Counted from the first letter of the stretch, positions 7,308 through 13,933 are shown. The stretch: 13,933 nucleotides of DNA from Elusimicrobiota bacterium (GCA_016212845.1 JACRDR010000313.1:1-13933), one strand, 5' to 3'. The notes: generated from the letters alone by a model not told the origin. Numbers and translations are program-made.

Positions 7308-8125
7308 CGGCCGTGGATGCGCAGCGTGCCGTCGGACGCGCGCACGAGCGTGAGGAGGACGCCGCCGAGATCGACGCCGACTTGCGCGTCGAGCGCGAGC
7401 TGCGACTCCGACACCGGCCACGCCTTGGAGTCCAGGCCCGCCTCGTTGACGAACACGAGGCTGCGGGTCGTCGTGAAGCGGTCGGTGTTCGGGTCCACGT
7501 CGGTGCCGTAGAGCAGCCAGAACTCCTTGCCGCCCGCGCGGAAGACGTAGGAGTGACCCTTCACCTGGTCGAGGACCTCGCCCGTCTTGATCTTGTGCGC
7601 CGGGCCCTTCGTCCCGTTGACCGGGTCGAGGTTCACGGTGCTGCCCCGCACGGGGCTGAAGATGTTGATCGAGACTTTCACCCGGTAGTGCGTCTGCGCG
7701 TCGGCGTCCACGACGACGCCGTCGCCTCGCAGGCGGTTGAGGTCGTCGATGCGCTTGAGGACCGAGACTCCGGGTTTCGACAGGTGGAGGTACTGCACCT
7801 TGAACCGGTCGTCGGACGCCATGCTGATGTCCCAGGCGGAGGCGCCGAGCTGCCGGTTGAGGAGATTGCGGTGCGCGTCGAGCCGTTCGGCGAGCTTAAA
7901 GGAACCGAGGAGCGGCCCGACGAAGCCGGGCTGGCGCGGCGTGACCTTCGGGTCGTGCCAGAGCTTTCGAGGAGGACGCTGCGGAGGCCGCGCTTCCCAG
8001 GATTTTTGGAAGCGCTCCCGGAACTGCAGGGCCGAAAGAGACGCGCTCTCGAGGCTTTCCGCCCCGGCCCTCACCGACACGGCCGCCAATACGGCCGCAA
8101 GGCACATCGCCGCCCGATGTGTCAT
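7304..8125 (-). CDS. Secreted protein of unknown function
   Basis: A 273-aa product with an N-terminal signal peptide (about residues 1-22, 'AAMCLAAVLAAVSVRAGA'). I do not recognise the mature protein. It has a Pro/Arg/Lys-rich segment (about 44-66), then a region of alternating strands (about 145-262), with 'HYRVKVSINIFSP', 'GHSYVFRAGGKEFWLLYG' and 'LGGVLLTLVRASDGTLRI'. This suggests a mostly beta domain. There are no HExxH, HxxE or other catalytic signatures, and no Cys in the mature part. The ATG at 8125 is preceded by GGGGGT four to nine bases upstream, an acceptable Shine-Dalgarno site. The open frame continuing to 8863 is antisense-like shadow of the M14 gene. It lies between two secreted peptidase genes (14-base gap before it, GTGA overlap after it), so an accessory, inhibitor, chaperone or binding-protein role for the peptidases is possible but unproven. 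Confidence 0.85.
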   Translation of the reverse strand: MTHRAAMCLAAVLAAVSVRAGAESLESASLSALQFRERFQKSWEARPPQRPPRKLWHDPKVTPRQPGFVGPLLGSFKLAERLDAHRNLLNRQLGASAWDISMASDDRFKVQYLHLSKPGVSVLKRIDDLNRLRGDGVVVDADAQTHYRVKVSINIFSPVRGSTVNLDPVNGTKGPAHKIKTGEVLDQVKGHSYVFRAGGKEFWLLYGTDVDPNTDRFTTTRSLVFVNEAGLDSKAWPVSESQLALDAQVGVDLGGVLLTLVRASDGTLRIHGR

Positions 8126-8139
8126 CGAACCCCCGTTGC

Positions 8140-9426
8140 TTACTTGGATGCGCCGCCGCCGGTTATACCGGCGCGGTACGGATCGTCCGCCATCTCGAGA
8201 AGGTAGAGCATCGGCGCGATGTTCTTTTGGAACGTCGGGTCGATCGCTTTCGCGCCGGGATAGAAGCCGCCGTCCCAAGAGGACGCGGGCGTCAGCTCGA
8301 AGGTGAAGGAGAAGATGCCGCGCTCGCCCCAGGCCCAGTCGGTGGTGTCGCCGGAGGCGATGTAGAGTTCCGAGGACTGCTCGGGCGTGTAGCCCGTGAG
8401 CTCGCCGAATTTGGTCGCCATCGCCTTGTAGGCTGCCAGCGCCGGGCCGTCGTCGATGGGGTCGTACTTGTGGCCCCAGGGGTAGAGCACGAGCTCGCTG
8501 AAGGTGTGGTAGCTGAGCAGCGCCTTGAGGTTGGGCCGCTCTTCGACGAAACGCTTCACCGCCTGCGTCTCGGGCTCGGAAAACGGCGCCGGGCCGTGGT
8601 AGGTGTCGGAGCCCGGATCGTCGGAGGCCCCGCCCGTGTTCCAATGGAAGCCGTAGTTCCGGTTGAGGTCGACGCCGCGGCTGCCGTCGGAGTTCTCGCG
8701 CATGTTCTTGCGATGCCACTTGTAGGAGCACCGGGCCGCGTCGCTCCGGCAGCCGGCGTGGTCGTACTCCGCGCCGTCGGGATTGACCAGCGGGACGAAG
8801 TACACGTCGCGCGAGTCCAGGAGCTTTTTCACGTCGGCGCGCTCGGCGTTGGCCGCGAGCCACTTCGCCAGGAGCAGCGGGACCTCGGTGGAAAGATGCT
8901 CGCGCGCGTGGTGCGTCCCGAGGAAGACGACGCCGGGCTTGGCGCTCTTTTGCGTCCCCTTCGCGTCCGAATTGAAGCGCAGCGCGACGAGGTCGCGGCC
9001 CTGCAGCGACGAGCCGATCTTGAGCAGGGAAACGAGCTTCGGGTGCGCGGCCGCCGTCGCGGCGAGCTCGGATTTCACCCGGGAGTAGTCGTGGAACGCC
9101 GCGTCGGGCTGCGGGAAAGCGAGGAGATGGGCCTTCTCGAGCTCCGTCTGCCGCGAGGGGTGGATCCCGATGGCCCGCAGGCGCTCAAGCGCGCGCCGGT
9201 CGGCGACGCCTCCGACGGTCGAGCCCGAGACTTCTTCGATGGAAACCCCCGCGTTCGCGATGCGGGTGCGCTCGGCTGAGCCGGAGGCGGGCAAGACGAC
9301 CCACCAGCGCTGATCGACGGGCTGCGGCGCGCCGGTCTCGGGCGCGGGAGCCGCTTCGGGCGCCTCGAACCAGTCGGCACGGGCGGCGGCGGCGGCGACG
9401 AGCAGGAGGGCCAAGACCAGCTTCAC
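8140..9426 (-). CDS. Secreted M14 zinc carboxypeptidase, carboxypeptidase T-like
   Basis: A 428-aa pre-pro-enzyme: signal peptide (1-17), a probable inhibitory propeptide (about 40-112), then the M14 catalytic domain (about 113-412). Zinc ligands are H173 and E176 ('THHAREHLSTE') and H307 ('SYHTFSELVLYPWG'). R256 in 'DLNRNYGF' binds the substrate carboxylate, Y355 is the mobile Tyr and E377 in 'FTFEL' is the general base. The stretch 'YIASGDTTDWAWG' carries Asp and Thr at the S1' pocket positions (D360, T362), as in carboxypeptidase T. This predicts removal of both hydrophobic and basic C-terminal residues. C226 and C233 could form a disulfide. The start is a GTG at 9426 with GGAG six bases upstream, overlapping the preceding stop (GTGA). 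It should act outside the cytoplasm on peptides, together with the M3 enzyme downstream. Confidence 0.96.
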   Translation of the reverse strand: MKLVLALLLVAAAAARADWFEAPEAAPAPETGAPQPVDQRWWVVLPASGSAERTRIANAGVSIEEVSGSTVGGVADRRALERLRAIGIHPSRQTELEKAHLLAFPQPDAAFHDYSRVKSELAATAAAHPKLVSLLKIGSSLQGRDLVALRFNSDAKGTQKSAKPGVVFLGTHHAREHLSTEVPLLLAKWLAANAERADVKKLLDSRDVYFVPLVNPDGAEYDHAGCRSDAARCSYKWHRKNMRENSDGSRGVDLNRNYGFHWNTGGASDDPGSDTYHGPAPFSEPETQAVKRFVEERPNLKALLSYHTFSELVLYPWGHKYDPIDDGPALAAYKAMATKFGELTGYTPEQSSELYIASGDTTDWAWGERGIFSFTFELTPASSWDGGFYPGAKAIDPTFQKNIAPMLYLLEMADDPYRAGITGGGASK

Positions 9427-10715
9427 GGCTTTCTCCGCTGAAGGCGCTGTGCCGCCTGCTCTATGTGGAAGGCGCTGAGGAGGATCGTGACGGAAGAATT
9501 CGAGACTTCGTCGCCGTCGTCCTGGAAGCCGGCGCGGCGGAGCTCGCGTCCGGTCCAGCGCCCGTCGTCGGCCAGGCGTCCGGCTTCGACCCGGAGGCCA
9601 TGGGCGGCCGCGGAGAGCTTCGCGGAGGCGGGATCGGCCCCGCTATCCCGCACGAGCTGGTTGATCTCCTGCTCGAGAGCTTTCGCTCTCAGAGCGAGGT
9701 CCGCCAGATCATGCCGCGCCTGTCTGAGATCGGCCTCGAAGAACCAGTCGCGGCCCCGGGCGGGATCGATCCAGCCGGCCCGGCGGCGGAGGTCTTGGAC
9801 GGTCCAGCGGATTTGGCCGACCGCGCCATCGAGAGTTTGCACCCGCCGCGACGCTTCCTCTGTAGACCCGGAGCGAGTCTCTTGGAGGGCGTGGAATACC
9901 GCGGCGTGGACGTCTTGAAGTTGAAGCTCGAAGTAGGGGGACTGTGCCTGGGCTAGGACGGCAAATGCGGCCAACGCCGGGACGAAGAGCACGCCGGATT
10001 CTAGGTCTTTTGACCCCTCTTCTTCAAGCTCAGAAAGCAGCGGGACGATGTGCTGGAAGGCGGCTTGGGAGACGGAGAAGACGTTGTGCGCGCCGAGGCC
10101 TTGGACGACCTCGACCAACTCGTCGTCGCCGCAGCGCACGATTATCTGGCAGGCGGGGTTCGCCTCGCGCGTGCGCTTGGTGACGAGAAGCGCGGTTTCG
10201 ATGTTGTTGCAGGCCAGGATGACCCGCTTCGCGTGCTCGATATTAGCCGCGGGAAGCGCATCTTTGGTCTTGGCGTCGTCGACGAGCACCGGCTCGCCCA
10301 GCCGGACGAGGTCGTCGACGACGTCGCGGTTCTTCTCGATCAAGACGTAGGGGATGGACTTCGCCATGCAGTGCTCGACTAATCGCTGGCCGAGGTGGGT
10401 GAAGCCGATGATGATCGTGTGATTTTTGACGTGTCGGGCCATTTCTCGGCACCTCTCCGCGTGGTTCTCCTGGGTCTCGCGCACGACGAAGGCGACGAGC
10501 ACGCCGAACAGGAGGGACTGCCCCCAAAAGGAATAACCCTGCGCCCAGGCGTCGGGCGGGACCTTGAGATAAAGCGCGTCGAGCAGCGCCTCGTCCCAGG
10601 AGGCGCCGCGGCCGTGGTAGACGAGGACGCCGACGGCCAGCCAGAGGCCGATGAGCGACAAGGGCCAGCGGAGACGATAGATCGCCGCGCGTGCTCGCAG
10701 CACCGGATGCCGCAT
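9423..10715 (-). CDS. Two-TM TrkA-N/RCK-type protein lacking a K+ filter, with a C-terminal helical extension
   Basis: The 430-aa product has membrane helices at about 18-33 and 62-78, then a TrkA-N Rossmann domain (about 98-225) beginning 'NHTIIIGFTHLGQRL', with the acidic strand end 'VLIEKN'. This layout is that of RCK-gated K+ channels. The loop between the helices has a pore-helix-like 'WDEALLDALYL' followed by 'KVPPDAWAQGYSFWG', with no TxGYG selectivity filter. The nucleotide loop is GFTHLG, lacking the middle Gly of GxGxxG. After the Rossmann domain a hydrophobic stretch 'VLFVPALAAFAVLAQAQ' (242-258) precedes a long helical region (259-430). The protein is therefore either a three-TM sensor with an external helical domain, or two genes read as one. 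It probably senses NAD(H) or another nucleotide at the membrane. The start at 10715 follows the previous gene by 13 bases and has no clear Shine-Dalgarno site. Confidence 0.85.
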   Translation of the reverse strand: MRHPVLRARAAIYRLRWPLSLIGLWLAVGVLVYHGRGASWDEALLDALYLKVPPDAWAQGYSFWGQSLLFGVLVAFVVRETQENHAERCREMARHVKNHTIIIGFTHLGQRLVEHCMAKSIPYVLIEKNRDVVDDLVRLGEPVLVDDAKTKDALPAANIEHAKRVILACNNIETALLVTKRTREANPACQIIVRCGDDELVEVVQGLGAHNVFSVSQAAFQHIVPLLSELEEEGSKDLESGVLFVPALAAFAVLAQAQSPYFELQLQDVHAAVFHALQETRSGSTEEASRRVQTLDGAVGQIRWTVQDLRRRAGWIDPARGRDWFFEADLRQARHDLADLALRAKALEQEINQLVRDSGADPASAKLSAAAHGLRVEAGRLADDGRWTGRELRRAGFQDDGDEVSNSSVTILLSAFHIEQAAQRLQRRKP

Positions 10716-10728
10716 GGCGGCGAGTCTA

Positions 10729-12186
10729 CTATTTTGCGGCGACCGGGATTTTGCCCTTGGCGAGCGGGATCGTGAAATGGAAGGTCGAGCCTTCGTTGGA
10801 GCCGCTCTCGACCCAGACCTTGCCGCCGTTGGCCTCGATGATGTGCTTCACGATGTTGAGCCCGAGGCCCGTGCCCCGGATCGAGAGCTCCTTCGCCTTC
10901 GAGGAGCGGTGGAAGCGCGTGAAGATCTTCGGGAGATCTTCCTTGGGGATGCCGATGCCGGTGTCTTTGACCGTCACCTTCAGGTAATCGCGATCGAGCG
11001 AGGCGGAGACGTTCACCTTGCCGCCGGGCTTGTTGTACTTGATCGCGTTGTCGACGAGGTTTTGGAGCACCTGGGAGAGATGCTTGGCGTCGACGTAGAG
11101 CCGCGCCGCGCACAGGTCCAGCTCGACCGATACTCGGCGGCGGCCGGAGAGCGGCGCCATGCTCAAGATGAGCTCGCGGGCGAACGGCTCGAACTCGACG
11201 ACGGTCGGGTGGGGAACGTCGCGGCCGCTCTCGAGCGCCGCCAGCGTGAGGAGGTCCTCGACGAGCGCGCTCAGCCGGTCGGCGTGAGCCTCGATCGTGC
11301 GGACGAAGCGGAGACGGTTCCGGTCGTCATTGAGCGCGCCGCGGCGCAGCGTCTCCGAGAAGCCTTTGATCGCGGCGATCGGCGTGCGGAGCTCGTGGGA
11401 AACGTTCGCCACGAACTCGCGCTGCATCTTGTCCTTCTCGCGCAGCTGCTCGGCCTCCGCCGCCTGGATGCGCTCGGTCACGTCGCGGATGACGACGATG
11501 CGGGCCGGGCCGGTGTCGAGGTTCGCCGCCGCCTCGGTGATCTCGGCGGGGAACAGGAACCCGTCCTTGCGCCGTAGGTAGCGGTCGAACCCCTGGACGG
11601 CCGGGCCGCCGCCGCTCTCGGATTCGAGCCGGTCCAAGTGGAGGCCGACGAGGGTCCGGCGGTCGTAGCCGAAAAGATTCACCGCGGCTTCGTTGGCGTC
11701 CAGGATGCGCTCGGTCTCGTCGGAGACCGCCAGGATCGCCTCGCCGACCGCGGAAAACACCGCGCGGTAGCGCTCCTCGCTGGCCTTGAGTTCTCGGTTC
11801 TTGCGGAACATGTCGACGAATGCGGAGACCTTGGCCTTGAGGATCTCGGAGACGAGCGGCTTGAAGATGTAGTCGACGGCGCCCAGGCGGTAGCCGCGGG
11901 TCACGTGCGTGTCGGTCGTGTTGACGGCGGTGACGAAGATGATCGGCACGTGGCCCGTGCGTTCGCGGGCGCGGATCAGCGAGGCGGTCTCGAAGCCGTC
12001 GAGTCCCGGCATCTGAACGTCGAGGAGCACTACCGCGAATTCCTCCTTCAGCAGCCAGCGGAGCGCGTCCTGTCCGGAGTGCGCCAGGACGAGCTCGAGC
12101 TCCGGGCTCTCGAGCGTCGAGGCGAGCGCGAGGAGGTTGGCGGGCTGGTCGTCGACGAGCAGCAGCTTCACGCGTTCGAGCGGCAT
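10729..12186 (-). CDS. Hybrid sensor kinase REC-PAS-HisKA-HATPase_c
   Basis: A 485-aa soluble kinase. The receiver domain (about 5-125) has D12/D13, acceptor D56 in 'VLLDVQMPG', T86 and K109 in 'IFKPL'. A PAS domain (about 136-240, starting 'ASEERYRAVFSAVGEAI') ends in the typical 'RDVTERIQAAE' linker. HisKA has H264 in 'NVSHELRTPI'. HATPase_c has the N-box with N380, the G1 box 'DTGIGIP' (408-414) and the G2 box 'GTGLGLNI' (438-445). All active residues are intact. The start is firm: the ATG overlaps the previous gene's stop (TAATG) and GGAGGA lies seven bases upstream. The gene ends with two TAG codons in a row. Receiver-PAS-kinase proteins of this form commonly follow a multi-receiver kinase and a CheR gene, so it is likely to take phosphoryl groups from, or pass them to, the kinase encoded upstream. 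Confidence 0.96.
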   Translation of the reverse strand: MPLERVKLLLVDDQPANLLALASTLESPELELVLAHSGQDALRWLLKEEFAVVLLDVQMPGLDGFETASLIRARERTGHVPIIFVTAVNTTDTHVTRGYRLGAVDYIFKPLVSEILKAKVSAFVDMFRKNRELKASEERYRAVFSAVGEAILAVSDETERILDANEAAVNLFGYDRRTLVGLHLDRLESESGGGPAVQGFDRYLRRKDGFLFPAEITEAAANLDTGPARIVVIRDVTERIQAAEAEQLREKDKMQREFVANVSHELRTPIAAIKGFSETLRRGALNDDRNRLRFVRTIEAHADRLSALVEDLLTLAALESGRDVPHPTVVEFEPFARELILSMAPLSGRRRVSVELDLCAARLYVDAKHLSQVLQNLVDNAIKYNKPGGKVNVSASLDRDYLKVTVKDTGIGIPKEDLPKIFTRFHRSSKAKELSIRGTGLGLNIVKHIIEANGGKVWVESGSNEGSTFHFTIPLAKGKIPVAAK

Positions 12187-13016
12187 TAGGAAGTCCTCCG
12201 GAAAAGCCCCGCGCCTTCGACGAGGGCGGAGTAGTCGAACGTCGACGGCGGCGGCTCGTCGGCCGGGAGCGCGAGGATGCCCAGCGGCGGCAGGCTCTCC
12301 CAGAAGACGCGGTGCGCGCGCATGCGCAATCGGATGTTGTAGTCGAGCAGCGCGCGGCGGCAGACGATGAGATGAAATTCGTTGATCGAGCCGTCGGTGG
12401 CGATGGTGTGCTGGCCGGCGACGAGGTGGCGCGCGAGGCGCTCCTGCAGGACCGCGTCCGCGCCGTCCCAGGCGAAATAGGCGTCGAGGCTGGACTTGCC
12501 TCCGCCCTTCACATAGTCGGCGGCGGCGGCGCGCACCGCCGCGGCGGAAAAGCGAGCCCCTCCGGGTCCTTTGAGGGCGGGCTCGAGCGGTGCGGTCGCG
12601 TAGATGCGCGCGCGGTCGAGGAGCCCCTCCTCCTCGAGCACGATCGCGAGCGCCGCCGCCTGCTCTCCGCCGTATTCGCCGGGGACCCAGGCGCGCACCG
12701 ACGGGTAGGTCTTGAGCAGGGGGGCCACGCGCGAGCGCAGCGCCTGATGAAAAGCCGCGTCCGAGAACCACTCCTGCGGGCGCCCGATGAGGTGCCCGGT
12801 GAGGCGCGTCCACACCCCGAGGTCCGTCTTGCCCCGGCGCATCAGCTCCTCGGGACCCGCCACGCCCTCCGCCTCGACGGCGGTCCGCAGCCGCGGCTCC
12901 AGGGCGGCGCCCCGCCAGTCGCGCAGATCGACGCCCGTCCGCTCGAGGAGCTGCTGGAGCAGCTCGGCGAGGACGCCGGCGTGCGTCTCGGGCTCGGTCC
13001 TCAACGCGACATCCAT
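12186..13016 (-). CDS. CheR-family methyltransferase-like protein, probably degenerate
   Basis: A 276-aa product of CheR size. CheR transfers methyl groups from SAM to chemoreceptor glutamates. The N-terminal helical part (about 12-75) and the order of motifs fit CheR. The SAM motif (CheR: W-S-A-G-C-S-T-G-E-E-A-Y-S-L-A-I) aligns with 'WVPGEYGGEQAAALAI' (110-125), keeping W, G, GE and LAI. Three functional spots differ. 'T-x-FFR' is 'RPQEWFSD' (79-86), the Asp of 'ATDI' that binds the ribose is Ala in 'IYATAPL' (138-144), and 'CRNVLIYF' is 'CRRALLDYN' (219-227). SAM binding may therefore be weak or lost, leaving a scaffold role. The ATG at 13016 overlaps the kinase gene by 16 bases; upstream in-frame sequence is Arg-rich shadow. 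A TTG at 13006 is a weaker alternative. The frame ends in a TAATG junction with the next kinase. Confidence 0.82.
   Translation of the reverse strand: MDVALRTEPETHAGVLAELLQQLLERTGVDLRDWRGAALEPRLRTAVEAEGVAGPEELMRRGKTDLGVWTRLTGHLIGRPQEWFSDAAFHQALRSRVAPLLKTYPSVRAWVPGEYGGEQAAALAIVLEEEGLLDRARIYATAPLEPALKGPGGARFSAAAVRAAAADYVKGGGKSSLDAYFAWDGADAVLQERLARHLVAGQHTIATDGSINEFHLIVCRRALLDYNIRLRMRAHRVFWESLPPLGILALPADEPPPSTFDYSALVEGAGLFRRTS
12194..12199 (-). promoter_or_regulatory. Shine-Dalgarno site of the REC-PAS-kinase gene
   Basis: On the - strand this reads GGAGGA, seven bases before the ATG at 12186, inside the end of the CheR-like gene. It is the best ribosome-binding site in the window. It fixes the start of the kinase just downstream of its receiver domain and rejects the longer open frame that runs back to 12813. 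Confidence 0.8.
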
Positions 13017-13933
13017 ACCCGGAGCATCGACAGCAGCTGAGGCACGTCGACCGGCTTGGCGATGTAGTCGGAGGCGCCCGCCTCGATGCACTTCTCGCGG
13101 TCGCCCTTCATGGCCTTCGCGGTCAGCGCGATGATCGGCAGCTCCTTGAAGCGCTCGATCCCGCGGATCGTGCGCATCGTCTCGTAGCCGTCCATCTCGG
13201 GCATCATGACGTCCATGAGGACCATGTCCACGCCCGGCGTCTTCTCGAGCAGCTCGATGGCGTCGCGGCCGTTCTCGGCGTAGACGACCTCCATCTGCGC
13301 GCGCTCCAGGACGGAAGTGAGCGCGAAAATGTTTCGGACGTCGTCGTCGACGACGAGCACCTTGCGCTTGGCGAGCAGCGGGTCCGACTGGTGCAGACGC
13401 TCGAGCGTCCGGCGCTGCTTCTCGGGCATCTTCGACTCGATCCGGTGCAGGACGAGCGAGGTCTCGTCGAGCAGGCGCTCCGGCGATTTCGCGTCCTTGA
13501 TGATGATGGACTTGGCCAGCTTGCGCAGGCGAGTCTCTTCTTTGCCGGTGAGCTCGCGTCCGGTGTAGACGACGACCGGAAGCTTCTTGAGCGCCTCGTC
13601 CTTGCGCAGGCGCTCGAGCAGCTCGAAGCCCGGAATGTCCGCCAAGCCGAGGTCGAGCACGAGGCAGTCGAAGCGCTCGTCGGCGAGCGCCTTGAGCGCC
13701 TCCTCGCCGGTCGCGACCGCCTTCGTCTCGAGGTCGTCGGCTTTCAGCAGCTCGAGGAGCGCCTCGCGCTGGACTTGGTCGTCCTCGACGACGAGGAGCC
13801 GGCGGGTCTGCCGCTCGACGATCGTCTTGAGCTGCTCGAGCGCGCCGAGCAGCGACTCGCGCTGCACGGGCTTGTCGAGGCACGCGATCGCGCCGAGCTT
13901 CACGGCGCGCTCGCGGTTGGGATCGACGGAGAC
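13001..13933 (-). CDS. C-terminal part of a multi-receiver hybrid histidine kinase (5' end outside window)
   Basis: 310 residues are visible, entering from the right edge in frame and ending at the TGA at 13003-13001. The first about 35 residues are the end of a receiver domain ('AIACLDKPVQ' with the conserved Lys). A second receiver (about 45-165) has E50/D51/D52, acceptor D94, T124 and K146, the last followed by Asp rather than the usual Pro. A third (about 188-308) is canonical: D196-D198, acceptor D241 in 'VLMDVMMPEMDG', T271 and K293 in 'YIAKPVDV'. Three tandem C-terminal receivers are typical of large hybrid kinases whose N-terminal sensor and kinase domains would lie to the right of the window. 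A GTG at 13903 inside the first receiver is not a plausible start. It overlaps the CheR-like gene by 16 bases and probably heads, or lies near the head of, the operon. Confidence 0.92.
   Translation of the reverse strand, partial: VSVDPNRERAVKLGAIACLDKPVQRESLLGALEQLKTIVERQTRRLLVVEDDQVQREALLELLKADDLETKAVATGEEALKALADERFDCLVLDLGLADIPGFELLERLRKDEALKKLPVVVYTGRELTGKEETRLRKLAKSIIIKDAKSPERLLDETSLVLHRIESKMPEKQRRTLERLHQSDPLLAKRKVLVVDDDVRNIFALTSVLERAQMEVVYAENGRDAIELLEKTPGVDMVLMDVMMPEMDGYETMRTIRGIERFKELPIIALTAKAMKGDREKCIEAGASDYIAKPVDVPQLLSMLRVWMSR

Noticed and set aside
7308..7421. Upstream extension of the M3 gene to 7421
   Set aside because: It adds 38 Arg-rich residues before a complete signal peptide and overlaps the previous gene in another frame.
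5898..7511. Long + strand open frame of 537 codons
   Set aside because: It lies antisense to the M3 gene, whose zinc and substrate motifs are unmistakable. The + product is Val/Arg/Glu/Leu-rich low-complexity sequence, a typical GC-rich shadow.
8119..9279. + strand open frame of 386 codons
   Set aside because: It is antisense to the M14 carboxypeptidase gene, which has all its catalytic residues in order.
12187..12813. Upstream extension of the REC-PAS-kinase to 12813
   Set aside because: GGAGGA seven bases before the ATG at 12186 and the start of the receiver domain fix the start. The extension is an Arg-rich shadow of the CheR-like gene.
13901..13903. GTG as the true start of the multi-receiver protein
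   Set aside because: It lies in the middle of a receiver domain whose sequence continues in frame to the window edge (13933), so the gene is cut rather than started here.
1..13933. tRNA, rRNA, CRISPR array, insertion sequence or attachment site
   Set aside because: I saw no cloverleaf-like unit, no spaced direct repeats, no transposase or integrase motif and no terminal inverted repeats. Coding genes fill almost the whole window.

Overview
The window is GC-rich, with strong G/C preference at third codon positions, and densely coding. No RNA gene, mobile element, CRISPR array or long intergenic stretch is visible. Several proteins carry Sec-type signal peptides and two-component and chemotaxis-like modules are abundant, so a Gram-negative-type bacterium with a periplasm is likely. 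The gene style (Elusimicrobiota- or Myxococcota-like) is only an impression; the sequence does not fix the phylum.

Layout. Left end, + strand: the 3' end of a membrane-anchored protein (2-379) is coupled by a 4-base GTGA overlap to an uncharacterised 433-aa protein (376-1677) whose N-terminus faintly resembles a decayed Hsp90/GHKL ATPase fold. Converging on it with an 11-base overlap is an uncharacterised single-pass membrane protein on the - strand (1667-2872). A divergent spacer of about 94 bases, the only real gap, separates that gene from a REC-HisKA-HATPase signalling protein on the + strand (2967-4118), whose end overlaps the next gene's end by 26 bases.

Right two thirds, all on the - strand, read right to left: the end of a multi-receiver hybrid kinase (13933-13001, cut by the window edge), a CheR-like protein with eroded SAM-binding motifs (13016-12186), a REC-PAS-HisKA-HATPase kinase (12186-10729), a two-TM TrkA-N/RCK-like protein without a K+ selectivity filter and with an unusual C-terminal extension (10715-9423), a secreted M14 carboxypeptidase of carboxypeptidase-T type (9426-8140), a secreted protein of unknown function (8125-7304), a secreted M3 thimet-oligopeptidase-like peptidase (7307-5298) and a secreted HExxH gluzincin-type metallopeptidase (5301-4093). 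Every junction is an overlap of 1, 4 or 16 bases or a gap of 13-14 bases, so these eight genes look like one transcription unit.

How they may work together. The first three genes form a phosphorelay-type signalling block. The fourth could be a membrane-bound nucleotide- or redox-sensing regulator. The last four form an exported set in which three different zinc peptidase folds would act on peptides: an endo-acting gluzincin, an oligopeptidase and a carboxypeptidase. The coupling of sensing and peptide degradation is an inference from gene order. It is the most interesting hypothesis in the window.
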